The notes beneath the pieces were generated by a model. It was not told the origin of the DNA and ran no database searches. It was given only the letters and a program-made list of their open reading frames with translations. Source: Verrucomicrobiota bacterium (GTDB lineage Bacteria; Verrucomicrobiota; Verrucomicrobiia; Limisphaerales; DSYF01). From it: DNA of 51,968 bases. The translations under genes and the position numbers were made by a program. Where the stretch lies: the NCBI GenBank assembly GCA_025457615.1, contig JALOTZ010000022.1:1-51968 (forward strand). The letters are read 5' to 3'. Below, one piece after another: positions 36,016 through 42,945 of the stretch (positions are counted from its first letter, which is position 1; each line of letters begins with the position of its first letter).

Positions 36016-37323
36016 ATGCCCAGATTCAGCTACAAGGCCCTGGATTCCAAAGGCGAGGAATCCAAGGGAGTTCTCGAAGTTGGCTCCCAAAACGAGGCCA
36101 TCTCCCGCATCAAGGAGATGGGGCTCTATCCCTTGAACATCGTCGAAGTGGACAAGGTCAAGGAGAAGGAGCCCGACAAGGGCAAAGGCAAGGCCCCCGC
36201 CGCCGGCAAGGGCAAGGCCAAGGCGAAGGGGAAGAAGGGGCAGATCAACCTCAACCTCCGGATCCCCGGTCTGGGCGGGGTGAAATCCAAGGTGCTCACC
36301 ACCTTCACGCGGCAACTGGCCACCCTGATCGACGCCGGGTTGCCCCTGCTGCGCGGACTGCGCGTCCTGGAGAAGCAGGAACGCAACGCCACCCTCAAAC
36401 GCATCGTGGACGAACTGGCGGTGTCCATCGAAGGCGGCAGCACCTTTTCCGAGGCCCTCGCCCAGCATCCCAAGGTGTTCAACCGGTTGTTTGTCAACAT
36501 GGTCAAGGCGGGCGAACTGGGCGGCGTCCTCGAGGTGGTGCTCAACCGCCTGGCCGAGTTCATGGAGAAAGCCCAGAAGATCAAGGGCAAGGTCGTCGCC
36601 GCCATGTTCTACCCCGTGGCGGTGCTCATCGTGGCCGTCGCCATCCTGGGCGTGCTGATGGTGCTGGTCATCCCCAAGTTCCGCGAGGTCTTCGAGGGAC
36701 TGGGGGAGGGGCGGCCGCTGCCCGGATTCACCGTGCTCGTGCTCAGCATCAGCGAGACCATCAAGAGCCACTTCTTCATGACCACCATTTCGGTGGTGGC
36801 CGTCTTTATCGTGTTCCGGTTGTTGCTTAAGACCGAGCTCGGACGCCGCCTCTGGGACAAGTTCAAACTCAAGGTGCCGGCCATGGGCCCGGTCATCAGC
36901 AAGGTGGCCATTGCCCGCTTCACCCGCACCTTGGGCACGTTGGTCAGCAGCGGCGTGCCCATCCTCCAGGCCCTCACCATCGTCAAAGAAACCGCCGGCA
37001 ATGTAATCGTTTCCAACGCCATCGGCGCGGTTCACGAGAGCGTCAAGGAGGGCGAAACCATCACCGCACCTCTCGAGGCGTCGGGGGTTTTCCCACCCAT
37101 GGTCATCAGCATGGTGGACGTCGGCGAACAAACCGGCGCGCTGCCCGAGATGCTGCTGAAGATCGCGGACAACTATGATGACGAGGTGGACAATGCCGTC
37201 TCGGCGATGACCTCGCTCCTCGAACCCATCATGATCGTCTGCCTGGCCGTCATCGTCGGCAGCATCGTCATCGCGATGTTCCTGCCCCTGATCGACCTGA
37301 TGAACAGCCTGGGTGGCAGCTAG
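36016..37323 (+). CDS. pilC: Type IV pilus inner-membrane platform protein PilC/GspF
   Basis: PilC is the membrane platform on which the ATPases act. The 435-residue protein has two T2SSF domains with LTTFTRQLATLIDAGLPLLRGLRVLEKQ and, in the second half, KVAIARFTRTLGTLVSSGVPILQALTIVKET. Membrane helices are visible at VVAAMFYPVAVLIVAVAILGVLMVLVIP, TTISVVAVFIVFRLLL and MIVCLAVIVGSIVIAMFLPLI. Residues 45-80 form an unusual K/G/A-rich linker (KGKGKAPAAGKGKAKAKGKKG) after the small N-terminal FSYKALDSKGEESKG domain. The next 180 bp hold a toxin-antitoxin promoter; the prepilin genes start 772 bp downstream. Confidence 0.94.
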   Translation: MPRFSYKALDSKGEESKGVLEVGSQNEAISRIKEMGLYPLNIVEVDKVKEKEPDKGKGKAPAAGKGKAKAKGKKGQINLNLRIPGLGGVKSKVLTTFTRQLATLIDAGLPLLRGLRVLEKQERNATLKRIVDELAVSIEGGSTFSEALAQHPKVFNRLFVNMVKAGELGGVLEVVLNRLAEFMEKAQKIKGKVVAAMFYPVAVLIVAVAILGVLMVLVIPKFREVFEGLGEGRPLPGFTVLVLSISETIKSHFFMTTISVVAVFIVFRLLLKTELGRRLWDKFKLKVPAMGPVISKVAIARFTRTLGTLVSSGVPILQALTIVKETAGNVIVSNAIGAVHESVKEGETITAPLEASGVFPPMVISMVDVGEQTGALPEMLLKIADNYDDEVDNAVSAMTSLLEPIMIVCLAVIVGSIVIAMFLPLIDLMNSLGGS

Positions 37324-37430
37324 GCAGGGACACCTCGAATGTTGCCGGGGGGGGAGCGCAGGCTAGGGTGTGCCCGGCTTAAGCTGGCCGTTCAACGCCA
37401 GCAGGTGGTCTCTGCAACAAAAAATTCCGG

Positions 37431-37458
37431 TTGACTGAACAGCCCTTGTGTGTAAATA
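37431..37458 (+). promoter_or_regulatory. Candidate promoter of the BrnT/BrnA-like pair
   Basis: TTGACT (37431-37436), a 16-bp spacer and TAAATA (37453-37458) is the best sigma70-like match in the region. TGTAAAT (37451-37457) and ATTTACA (37487-37493) form an inverted repeat overlapping the -10, which could be an operator for autoregulation by the antitoxin. Confidence 0.45.
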
Positions 37459-37505
37459 CAAAGTAAAGACATTGCATGGGCGATTGATTTACAGTTGAGC
37501 CCGAC

Positions 37506-37793
37506 ATGGAGTTTGATTGGAACAATACGCCCTTCGAGATCAGCAGCTCTTTGACGCCGAAGGACATCGAGGAATCGTTCGAGGATCCGTTTGCAGTGCG
37601 TTTGCTGCCGGATTCGCCGAGGTTTGGGGCGCAGGCCCGGTTTTTCAACCTGGGGATGTCGGCCTCCGGTTTGGGAGTGTTTAGCGTGTATCGCACGAAC
37701 GGCAAGCAGATCCGCGTGCTGCACGCCCGGCCCTTCCAGCCCGAGGAACGGTTCTTCTACCAGCGGAAAGTGGATCAGAACCTCTCGCGGTGA
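37506..37793 (+). CDS. BrnT-like toxin (DUF497)
   Basis: This 95-residue protein resembles BrnT RNase toxins. It begins MEFDWNNTPFEISSSLTPKDIEESFEDPFAVRLLPDSP, continues ARFFNLGMSASGLGVFSVYRTNGKQIRVLHARPFQPEERFFYQ. The last block equals the BrnT pattern 'G...LVVVxTxRGxRIRIISARxAxxxERxxYE'. In Brucella BrnT cleaves RNA and is neutralised by BrnA. The gene order (toxin first, antitoxin 9 bp later) is the BrnTA order. Its position in the middle of the pilus locus is unusual. Confidence 0.75.
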   Translation: MEFDWNNTPFEISSSLTPKDIEESFEDPFAVRLLPDSPRFGAQARFFNLGMSASGLGVFSVYRTNGKQIRVLHARPFQPEERFFYQRKVDQNLSR

Positions 37794-37802
37794 CGGAACG
37801 CG

Positions 37803-38081
37803 ATGATGGAAGAATTTGCCAGTTGGGATGACGTGCCGATGTTCGACACGGAAGCGGCGGAAGCGGATTTCTGGGCGGCCAACCGCCCGGCACTCCGCCT
37901 GATGGAATCGGCCGTCGCCGGATCCAGCGAGGCGTCCGAGTCGGTGACCATCACGCTCCGGATGGATCCGCGGATGCTGGCGCGGATCAAACGGCTGGCC
38001 CGGTCGCGGTATTTGAACTATCAAAGCATGATCAAACAATGGCTCAGCGAACGCATGGAGAACGAACTGCGCGAGCGCTGA
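37803..38081 (+). CDS. BrnA/CopG-like antitoxin
   Basis: This 92-residue partner of the BrnT-like toxin has an acidic N-terminal half (EFASWDDVPMFDTEAAEADFWAANRP), where FxSxxEEAEFW is the usual opening of BrnA/CopG antitoxins. The ribbon-helix-helix DNA-binding half follows (ESVTITLRMDPRMLARIKRLARSRYLNYQSMIKQWLSERMENEL). Two consecutive ATGs (37803, 37806) are possible starts. It should bind and mask the toxin and repress the promoter at 37431-37458. The first prepilin gene starts 13 bp after its stop, so toxin-antitoxin transcription could continue into the pilin cassette. Confidence 0.78.
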   Translation: MMEEFASWDDVPMFDTEAAEADFWAANRPALRLMESAVAGSSEASESVTITLRMDPRMLARIKRLARSRYLNYQSMIKQWLSERMENELRER

Positions 38082-38094
38082 ACCCGGAAGGCCG

Positions 38095-38808
38095 ATGAAG
38101 AAAGAACATTCAACATTCAACATTCAACGTTCAACGTTCAACCGAGCGGCGTCCGGGCGGCGGGCTTTTACGCTCATCGAATTGCTGGTGGTGATCGCCG
38201 TCATCGCCATCCTGGCCGGCCTGCTCCTGCCGGCCGCGATGGGCGTGAAGAACCGGACCACGCTCAACCGGGTGCAGGGCGAACTGGCCCAGGTGGCCAA
38301 CGCCGTCGAAACCTACAAGATCGAGAAGGGGTTTTATCCGCCGGATAACAAGGTGGGCACCACGGTCAAACCGTATCCCAACTCGCTCTACTACGAGCTG
38401 AACGGGGCAAACTTTGATCGCGCAGCGAATCAGTTTACCTGCCTGGGGGACAACCAGGTTGTCCCTGCCGGCCAGTTGACGACGGCCTTCGGCGTTGCGG
38501 GCATCAACAACGCCGGCGTTGCGGGCAACACGGAGGGGCTCGTGGCCAAGAACTATCTTCCGGACATCAAGCCAACGCAGTCTGCAAGCGTGCCGAGTTT
38601 GGCAGGGCTTAGGGTGCTGGGCACCGTGGTGGATGGGCCGTTCATGTATGCCACGAGCGGGCCGCTTGGGATCAACCCCTTCCGCTATGTCAGCTCCGAT
38701 CCCACGAACAATGCGTCCACGTTCGATCTGTGGGTGGACGTGATTGTCGGCGGCAAGACCAATCGCGTGAGCAACTGGAGCGACAAGCCGCAAGTTGTGT
38801 CCAACTGA
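38095..38808 (+). CDS. Prepilin-like protein 1 (GspG/pseudopilin type)
   Basis: Residues 1-24 are the pre-cleavage leader, ending GRRA before FTLIELLVVIAVIAILAGLLLPAAMG, the type III prepilin signal with the conserved E5. A GspG-like N-terminal helix follows (TLNRVQGELAQVANAVETYKIEKGFYPPDNK). The remaining 150 residues form a globular domain with several asparagine/glycine-rich loops. The start is supported by GGAAGG upstream. The leader codons include five copies of a 7-bp repeat (38107-38141) giving STFNIQRSTFN. The 24-bp gap to the next prepilin gene suggests one transcript. Confidence 0.88.
   Translation: MKKEHSTFNIQRSTFNRAASGRRAFTLIELLVVIAVIAILAGLLLPAAMGVKNRTTLNRVQGELAQVANAVETYKIEKGFYPPDNKVGTTVKPYPNSLYYELNGANFDRAANQFTCLGDNQVVPAGQLTTAFGVAGINNAGVAGNTEGLVAKNYLPDIKPTQSASVPSLAGLRVLGTVVDGPFMYATSGPLGINPFRYVSSDPTNNASTFDLWVDVIVGGKTNRVSNWSDKPQVVSN
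38107..38141 (+). repeat. Five tandem 7-bp units inside a prepilin leader
   Basis: CATTCAA x3 followed by CGTTCAA x2, beginning 12 bp after the start of the prepilin 1 gene. Seven is not a multiple of three, so gain or loss of one unit would put the pilin body out of frame; three units would restore it. The same kind of heptamer is common in genomes of this phylum, as I recall. Confidence 0.85.
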
Positions 38809-38832
38809 CGACCCCCTGAACCGTTTCAAATC

Positions 38833-39654
38833 ATGAACACAAACCTGCCTTTGCACTCCCTCGAACGCTCGTTCCGTCTTGGTAGGGCGTCGGTGCTCCG
38901 GCGCTCCGGCCGCGCGCAGCGCGGCCCTGTCGGTCTGGACGCCGCTGTTGACCCGGAGGCTGCCCGTCGGCAAGCCCGGTTCGCCTTCACGCTCATCGAG
39001 CTGTTGGTGGTCATCGCCATCATCGGCATTCTCGCCGCCATGCTCCTGCCCGCCTTAGGCAAGGTGAAGGAGCGCGCCAAGATCAAGAAGGCCCAACTCG
39101 AGTGCAGCGACATCAAGAATGCAATCCTGGCTTACGAGTCGGCTTACAGCCGATGGCCGGCGTCCACCCCGGTCGCCAGCCAGGCCGCCGCCGCCAATCC
39201 TCCTGAGGATTACACCTACAGCCCCGCTTTGGGCTTCACCAACCACTCGGAGGTCATCGCCATCCTGATGGACATCGAGGACTATCCGGCGGGTGGACCC
39301 ACCGTGGACAAGAACCACGTGAAGAACCCCAAAAAATACCGCTACCTGAACGCCAACCTGGTCGGGGACGTCACCCTGCCGGGGGTGGGGCCGGACCTGA
39401 TCTACCGCGATCCATGGGGCAATCCTTACATCGTCACGCTCGACCTGAATTACGACGGGAACGCTCGGGATGCGTTGTATCGCTTGGATAACGTCTCCAA
39501 AGGCGGCCTGAACGGACTGGTCCAGAACGGGGTCAATTGGGAACTCCGTTCACCGGTGATGGTGTGGTCGGCGGGGCCGGACGGTCAGTTCAGTGACAGC
39601 GAGCTTGCCAACAAGGGCGTCAATAAAGACAACGTGTTGAGCTGGACCGAATGA
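38833..39654 (+). CDS. Prepilin-like protein 2 (GspG type)
   Basis: The 273-residue protein carries a 51-residue leader ending RFA before FTLIELLVVIAIIGILAAMLLPALGKVKE. The mature part has a long helix (AQLECSDIKNAILAYESAYSRWPAST) and a GspG-like core with DPWGNPYIVTLDLNYDGNARDAL and VWSAGPDGQFSDSE; the latter two are similar to the calcium-binding end of type II major pseudopilins. The leader contains repeat-derived RASVLRRSGRAQRGPVG encoded by a palindromic element (38908-38927). Its stop overlaps the next start by 4 bp. The MNTN start lies 24 bp after the preceding stop with no strong ribosome site. Confidence 0.9.
   Translation: MNTNLPLHSLERSFRLGRASVLRRSGRAQRGPVGLDAAVDPEAARRQARFAFTLIELLVVIAIIGILAAMLLPALGKVKERAKIKKAQLECSDIKNAILAYESAYSRWPASTPVASQAAAANPPEDYTYSPALGFTNHSEVIAILMDIEDYPAGGPTVDKNHVKNPKKYRYLNANLVGDVTLPGVGPDLIYRDPWGNPYIVTLDLNYDGNARDALYRLDNVSKGGLNGLVQNGVNWELRSPVMVWSAGPDGQFSDSELANKGVNKDNVLSWTE
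38908..38927 (+). repeat. Palindrome family copy in the prepilin 2 leader
   Basis: The 20-mer GGCCGCGCGCAGCGCGGCCC recurs at 41793-41812 (one base changed) and, inverted, exactly at 41902-41921. A neighbouring stretch (TCGGTGCTCCGGCGCTCCGG, 38890-38909) is related to the palindromes at 39740-39759 and 41885-41902. Confidence 0.75.
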
Positions 39655-40571
39655 AGCCGCGCGCTCACAGACGGACTGCCGGGGACGGTTCGGCGGTTGC
39701 CCATGAGCCGGAGGGTAGGGCTGCGATGCCGCGCGGCCTGGCGCCGGAGCACCGGCGCCCTGCCGGGCGGAAGATTTCAAGGCGCGCCTTCACATTGATC
39801 GAGTTGCTGGTGGTGATCGCGGTGGCGGGGATCCTGGCGGCGCTGGCGGTGCCGGCTATCAAGGAATTCGGACGCAACAACCAGCAGTTGGCCGCCACCC
39901 GTCAGGTGCTCAACGGCGTCGCCCGGGCCCGGCAGTTGGCCATCGCCAATCGCACCACGGTTTACATGGTGTTCCTGCCCAATGGTATTCTCAATGCCTC
40001 GCATCTCTTCTACCCGGGGAACCTTTCGGCTCTGACCAACGCCGCTCAACGAACCGCCGCGCTGAACCTGGCTCCGGCTCAGGGCCGTGCCTACGCGCTG
40101 ATCAGTCTGCGGTCCATGGGGGATCAACCCGGCCAAAGCCGGCCCCGGTACCTGACGGAATGGACCACGCTGCCGAACGGCTGGATCTTTGCGACCAACA
40201 AGTTCATCGGCCGAATCGCATCGGTTCAGTTCACCAACGCCAATACCTTCGGACCCCGCTTCTGGGAGGTGAAGGGCATGTTCGTGACCAACGGACTTCC
40301 TTTTCCCTCGGCGGATGGACCGGTCGGGGAGTTCTTCCTGCCTTACATCGCGTTTGATTATTCGGGCCGGCTTGTTTCCGGCGAGGATGAATACATCCCC
40401 CTGGCCCGAGGCGCCGTCGATCCCGCAGTTGATCCGGCCACGGGGAATTGGCTGCCGGCGGACGCGGACGTCGTCGAATCGCCTCCGGGCAACAGTTTAA
40501 GCGAGTACAACCTCATCCGCATCGACTGGCTCACCGGCCGGGCGAAGCTGGAGCAACGACAAATCGAATGA
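39651..40571 (+). CDS. Prepilin-like protein 3 (resembles Verru_Chthon cassette protein D)
   Basis: The 306-residue protein has a 46-residue leader ending KISRRA before FTLIELLVVIAVAGILAALAVPAIKEF. The mature helix region (NNQQLAATRQVLNGVARARQLAIANRTTVYMVFLP) is the 'ARQxAIxNRxxVxxxF' pattern of GspH/FimT and Verru_Chthon D-type minor pilins. A beta-rich domain with YLTEWTTLPNGWIFATNKFI and VGEFFLPYIAFDYSGRLVSGEDEYIPLARG follows. It starts inside the previous stop (ATGA) and ends overlapping the next start, so translation is coupled in both directions. The leader DNA contains the palindrome at 39740-39759. Confidence 0.85.
   Translation: MKPRAHRRTAGDGSAVAHEPEGRAAMPRGLAPEHRRPAGRKISRRAFTLIELLVVIAVAGILAALAVPAIKEFGRNNQQLAATRQVLNGVARARQLAIANRTTVYMVFLPNGILNASHLFYPGNLSALTNAAQRTAALNLAPAQGRAYALISLRSMGDQPGQSRPRYLTEWTTLPNGWIFATNKFIGRIASVQFTNANTFGPRFWEVKGMFVTNGLPFPSADGPVGEFFLPYIAFDYSGRLVSGEDEYIPLARGAVDPAVDPATGNWLPADADVVESPPGNSLSEYNLIRIDWLTGRAKLEQRQIE
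39740..39759. repeat. Palindrome in the prepilin 3 leader
   Basis: GGCGCCGG-AGCA-CCGGCGCC is a perfect 8-bp inverted repeat within the codons of the leader. Its reverse complement is related to sequence at 38890-38909 and 41885-41902. Confidence 0.75.
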
Positions 40572-41551
40572 AGTTATCACCCTCTTTCCGTGAACCATCG
40601 GTCTCTGAGCGCGGGTCCGCGACCCGCACCAGCGCCAGGTCCGGCATCGACAAAGTTTCGCTCACCCATCCGGCCTTCGAGGCGGCTGCGGCTCAGGGAT
40701 CCGCGGTCCTTCGCAATGGCTTCCCGGCCCCGCCGCGCGCCGTCCGCACGCGCGGCTTCACCATGGTCGAGGTGGCCATCTCGCTGGCGGTGATCGGTTT
40801 TGCCCTGGTGGCGATCATCGGGATCCTGCCCGCCGGATTGAACGTGCAGAAGGAAAACCGCGAGGAAACCATCATCAACCAGGAAGCCTCGCTCTGGATG
40901 AACGCCATCCGGCAGGGCGCCGAAGGGATGGATTACCTGGTGGATTATGTGGATCTGATCGAGGTGGCGGTGACCGAGTACGCCGCCGCCGGCCGCCCCG
41001 CCATCGTGACCAACAGGTACCAGTTCGCCCGGGGGGACATCACCAACGGGATGATGATCACCGGCCTGCTTTCCACCCCGAAATATCTTCCGTCCCCGGC
41101 CAGCGGGTTCTTCAGCAACCATGTGGTGGCGTATGTCCGGGCGGTGAGCGGCAGTGCGACCGAGAAGATGCCGCAGGACAACCAGACGGTGCGCGAGAGC
41201 GCGTTTGCGTATCGGCTGACTGCGGAAGTGGTCCCGTTCTACGCGCATGATGATCGCTGGTATGATTACTCCGGGTTCCGCGCCGTGGTTGGCGACCCGA
41301 CCAACCGGGCCAGCGTGGTCTATGCCCAGGGCCTGGCCAGGAACCTCCACGATGTCCGGTTGCGCTTTGAATGGCCCCTGCGGCCGCCCATCGATCAGGT
41401 CCTCAACCTGGCCACCAACATCGGAAGCGGCCGGCAAAGTTTCCGGACGCTGGCCGGGGGCGCCATCGAGCCGGTCACGGATCCTGCCGTGCCGCCCGCG
41501 TTTTGGCGTCTGCAGCCGGGGCAGTTTGCGAAGGTCGAGGCGATGCCGTGA
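40568..41551 (+). CDS. Prepilin-like protein 4 (resembles Verru_Chthon cassette protein B)
   Basis: The 327-residue protein has a 63-residue leader ending RTRG before FTMVEVAISLAVIGFALVAIIGILPAGLNVQKENREETI. The glycine at -1 is the canonical prepilin peptidase site, and 'GLLPxGLxxxKxxxxET' is the B-type minor pilin pattern (PilV-like). The globular part contains EKMPQDNQTVRESAFAYRLTAEVVPF and DVRLRFEWPLRPP. ATG 40568 overlaps the preceding stop. An earlier in-frame opening at 40448 lies inside the preceding gene and is not needed. The leader includes a GCGGGTC hairpin (40611-40627). Its end overlaps the next gene's GTG by 4 bp (GTGA). Confidence 0.85.
   Translation: MKLSPSFREPSVSERGSATRTSARSGIDKVSLTHPAFEAAAAQGSAVLRNGFPAPPRAVRTRGFTMVEVAISLAVIGFALVAIIGILPAGLNVQKENREETIINQEASLWMNAIRQGAEGMDYLVDYVDLIEVAVTEYAAAGRPAIVTNRYQFARGDITNGMMITGLLSTPKYLPSPASGFFSNHVVAYVRAVSGSATEKMPQDNQTVRESAFAYRLTAEVVPFYAHDDRWYDYSGFRAVVGDPTNRASVVYAQGLARNLHDVRLRFEWPLRPPIDQVLNLATNIGSGRQSFRTLAGGAIEPVTDPAVPPAFWRLQPGQFAKVEAMP
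40611..40627. repeat. GCGGGTC hairpin in the prepilin 4 leader
   Basis: GCGGGTC-CGC-GACCCGC is a perfect 7-bp inverted repeat inside codons. The same arms with a different loop (ACA) recur at 41705-41721 in the next gene. Confidence 0.7.
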
Positions 41552-42945
41552 ACGGCCGGCATCTGGTGGCCATGAACCGAAACAGCCAACAAATCGACGC
41601 GGGTTGGACGCCGGAACTGGAGCGCGGCTCCGTGAGCCGCAGCGGCGGCGCGAGTGCGTGGGGTTTGGGAATTGGTTGTGGGCAAGTGGAGGACTGTGGC
41701 TGCTGCGGGTCACAGACCCGCGGTCCGTGGTTGGAGCGCGGCTCCGAAGCTGTCCGAGCCCACCCATGGATTGAGGCCGACTCGAGGAGCGTGGTCGCGC
41801 GCAGCGCGGCCCTACCTTCCCCCGGGTTCCTGGGAAGAATTCTTCCAAGCCCGGTTTCGCGCCTTGAACCCCTGAACCGTAGCCGCCGGTGCCCCGGCGC
41901 CGGGCCGCGCTGCGCGCGGCCCCACCTCCCCACCGGTTCATGGGGAGATGCGCTGGGCTTCCAAGGGTTGCGAACCGCGCTTCCGCATTGTAGCAGCCGA
42001 CGTGAGTCGGCTCTGACTTCTCCAACAAATTCAGATGGAGCGGACTCACGTCCGCTGCTACACGGTTCAGGGGGGGGGCACGTCCGTACGCCCGCGCCTC
42101 GCGCCTTTTCCCTCGTCGAGTTGCTGGTGGTGATGACACTGCTCTCGTTCATCGTGCTGGGTTTGATGGCCGTGTTCAGTCAGACCCAACGCGCCTTCAA
42201 AGTGGGCCTGTCGCAGGTGGACGTGCTGGAGTCGGGCCGCGCGGCCATGGACCTGATCACCGGCGAGGTGGAGGAAATGGCGGCCATGACGGCGATGGGC
42301 AGCAATTGGGTGAACTGCTTTATCGCGATCCCCGGTGGAAACACCGACCTGGAACAGGAGTTGCCGGGGTCTGCCGTGGTTCGCACCAATGTGCTCCAGG
42401 ACTTCTTCTTCGTCAGGCAGTCGAACCTGGACTGGACTGGCATCGGCTACACCATCCTGGAGGGCGCCGCCGGGATGGGGACCCTGTATCGCTACGAGAC
42501 CAATCGTCCTCTGCGGGAGGTGCAGGCCGGGACACCGCCCGAGGGACTGTTTGCTTTCTTCCTGGATGAACTCAGCCGGACGCCCAGGAGCGACCGGCTG
42601 ACGCGCGTGGCGGACGGCGTCATCCATTTCCGGATACAAGCCTACGGAACGAACGGTGTGCTGCTGGATCCCTACTACCATCGGGGCGCTTACCCGACCA
42701 TCACGGTGGACTACGACCCCGCCAGCCCGAGCCAGTTCCTGTATGAGTTCCGCAGCAACGCCCTGCCCACGGCTGTGGAGATCGAGCTGGCGGTGGTGGA
42801 GCCGGACGTGGTGGAACGGGTGCAGGCGTTGCCGGCGGCGGGCACGATCCGACAGGAGTACCTGGCCAAGGAAACCGGCAAGGTCCACGTCTTCCGGCAG
42901 CGCGTGCCCATCCGGCGGGCTGATCCGGAGGCTTACGAACAATGA
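41548..42945 (+). CDS. Prepilin-like protein 5 (resembles Verru_Chthon cassette protein C) with giant leader
   Basis: The pilin signal is AFSLVELLVVMTLLSFIVLGLMAVFSQTQRAFKVGLSQVDVLESGRAAMDLITGEVEEM, with cleavage before F at 42106. It is a PilW/C-type minor pilin, and a globular domain follows (HFRIQAYGTNGVLLDP, VEIELAVVEPDVVERVQAL). If translation begins at GTG 41548 (GTGA overlap with the previous stop) the leader is 186 residues; from TTG 41968 it is 46. The frame from 41548 to the pilin has no stop, yet it is composed largely of palindromic repeats and a run of nine G. The sequence cannot say which start is used. Its stop overlaps the ATG of the next gene. Confidence 0.75.
   Translation: MNGRHLVAMNRNSQQIDAGWTPELERGSVSRSGGASAWGLGIGCGQVEDCGCCGSQTRGPWLERGSEAVRAHPWIEADSRSVVARSAALPSPGFLGRILPSPVSRLEPLNRSRRCPGAGPRCARPHLPTGSWGDALGFQGLRTALPHCSSRRESALTSPTNSDGADSRPLLHGSGGGHVRTPAPRAFSLVELLVVMTLLSFIVLGLMAVFSQTQRAFKVGLSQVDVLESGRAAMDLITGEVEEMAAMTAMGSNWVNCFIAIPGGNTDLEQELPGSAVVRTNVLQDFFFVRQSNLDWTGIGYTILEGAAGMGTLYRYETNRPLREVQAGTPPEGLFAFFLDELSRTPRSDRLTRVADGVIHFRIQAYGTNGVLLDPYYHRGAYPTITVDYDPASPSQFLYEFRSNALPTAVEIELAVVEPDVVERVQALPAAGTIRQEYLAKETGKVHVFRQRVPIRRADPEAYEQ
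41705..41721. repeat. GCGGGTC hairpin, second copy
   Basis: GCGGGTC-ACA-GACCCGC, same arms as at 40611-40627. It lies between two copies of TGGAGCGCGGCTCCG (41618-41632, 41732-41746); the first of those overlaps another hairpin, GCGGCTC-CGT-GAGCCGC (41624-41640). Confidence 0.65.
41793..41812 (+). repeat. Palindrome family copy, direct
   Basis: GGTCGCGCGCAGCGCGGCCC, one base different from the copy at 38908-38927, inside the long leader of prepilin 5. Confidence 0.65.
41902..41921 (-). repeat. Palindrome family copy, inverted
   Basis: GGGCCGCGCTGCGCGCGGCC is the exact reverse complement of the 38908-38927 copy. The adjoining GCCGGTGCCCCGGCGCCGG (41885-41902 area) is related to the element at 38890-38909, so the repeat extends to about 38 bp in both places. 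Confidence 0.7.
41990..42061. repeat. Double-hairpin REP/BIME-like element inside the prepilin 5 frame
   Basis: A 24-bp arm (41990-42013, GTAGCAGCCGACGTGAGTCG...) pairs with 42038-42061 with two mismatches across a 24-nt centre. Each arm also folds on itself: GCCGAC-GTGA-GTCGGC and GCGGAC-TCAC-GTCCGC. This is the BIME layout, two REP-type hairpins in opposite orientation. Confidence 0.8.
42070..42078 (+). repeat. Run of nine G upstream of the prepilin 5 pilin signal
   Basis: A homopolymer G9 lies 28 bp before the codon of the pilin +1 phenylalanine. With either proposed start it is inside the coding sequence, so a one-base slip would disconnect the leader and start from the pilin body. Confidence 0.8.
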
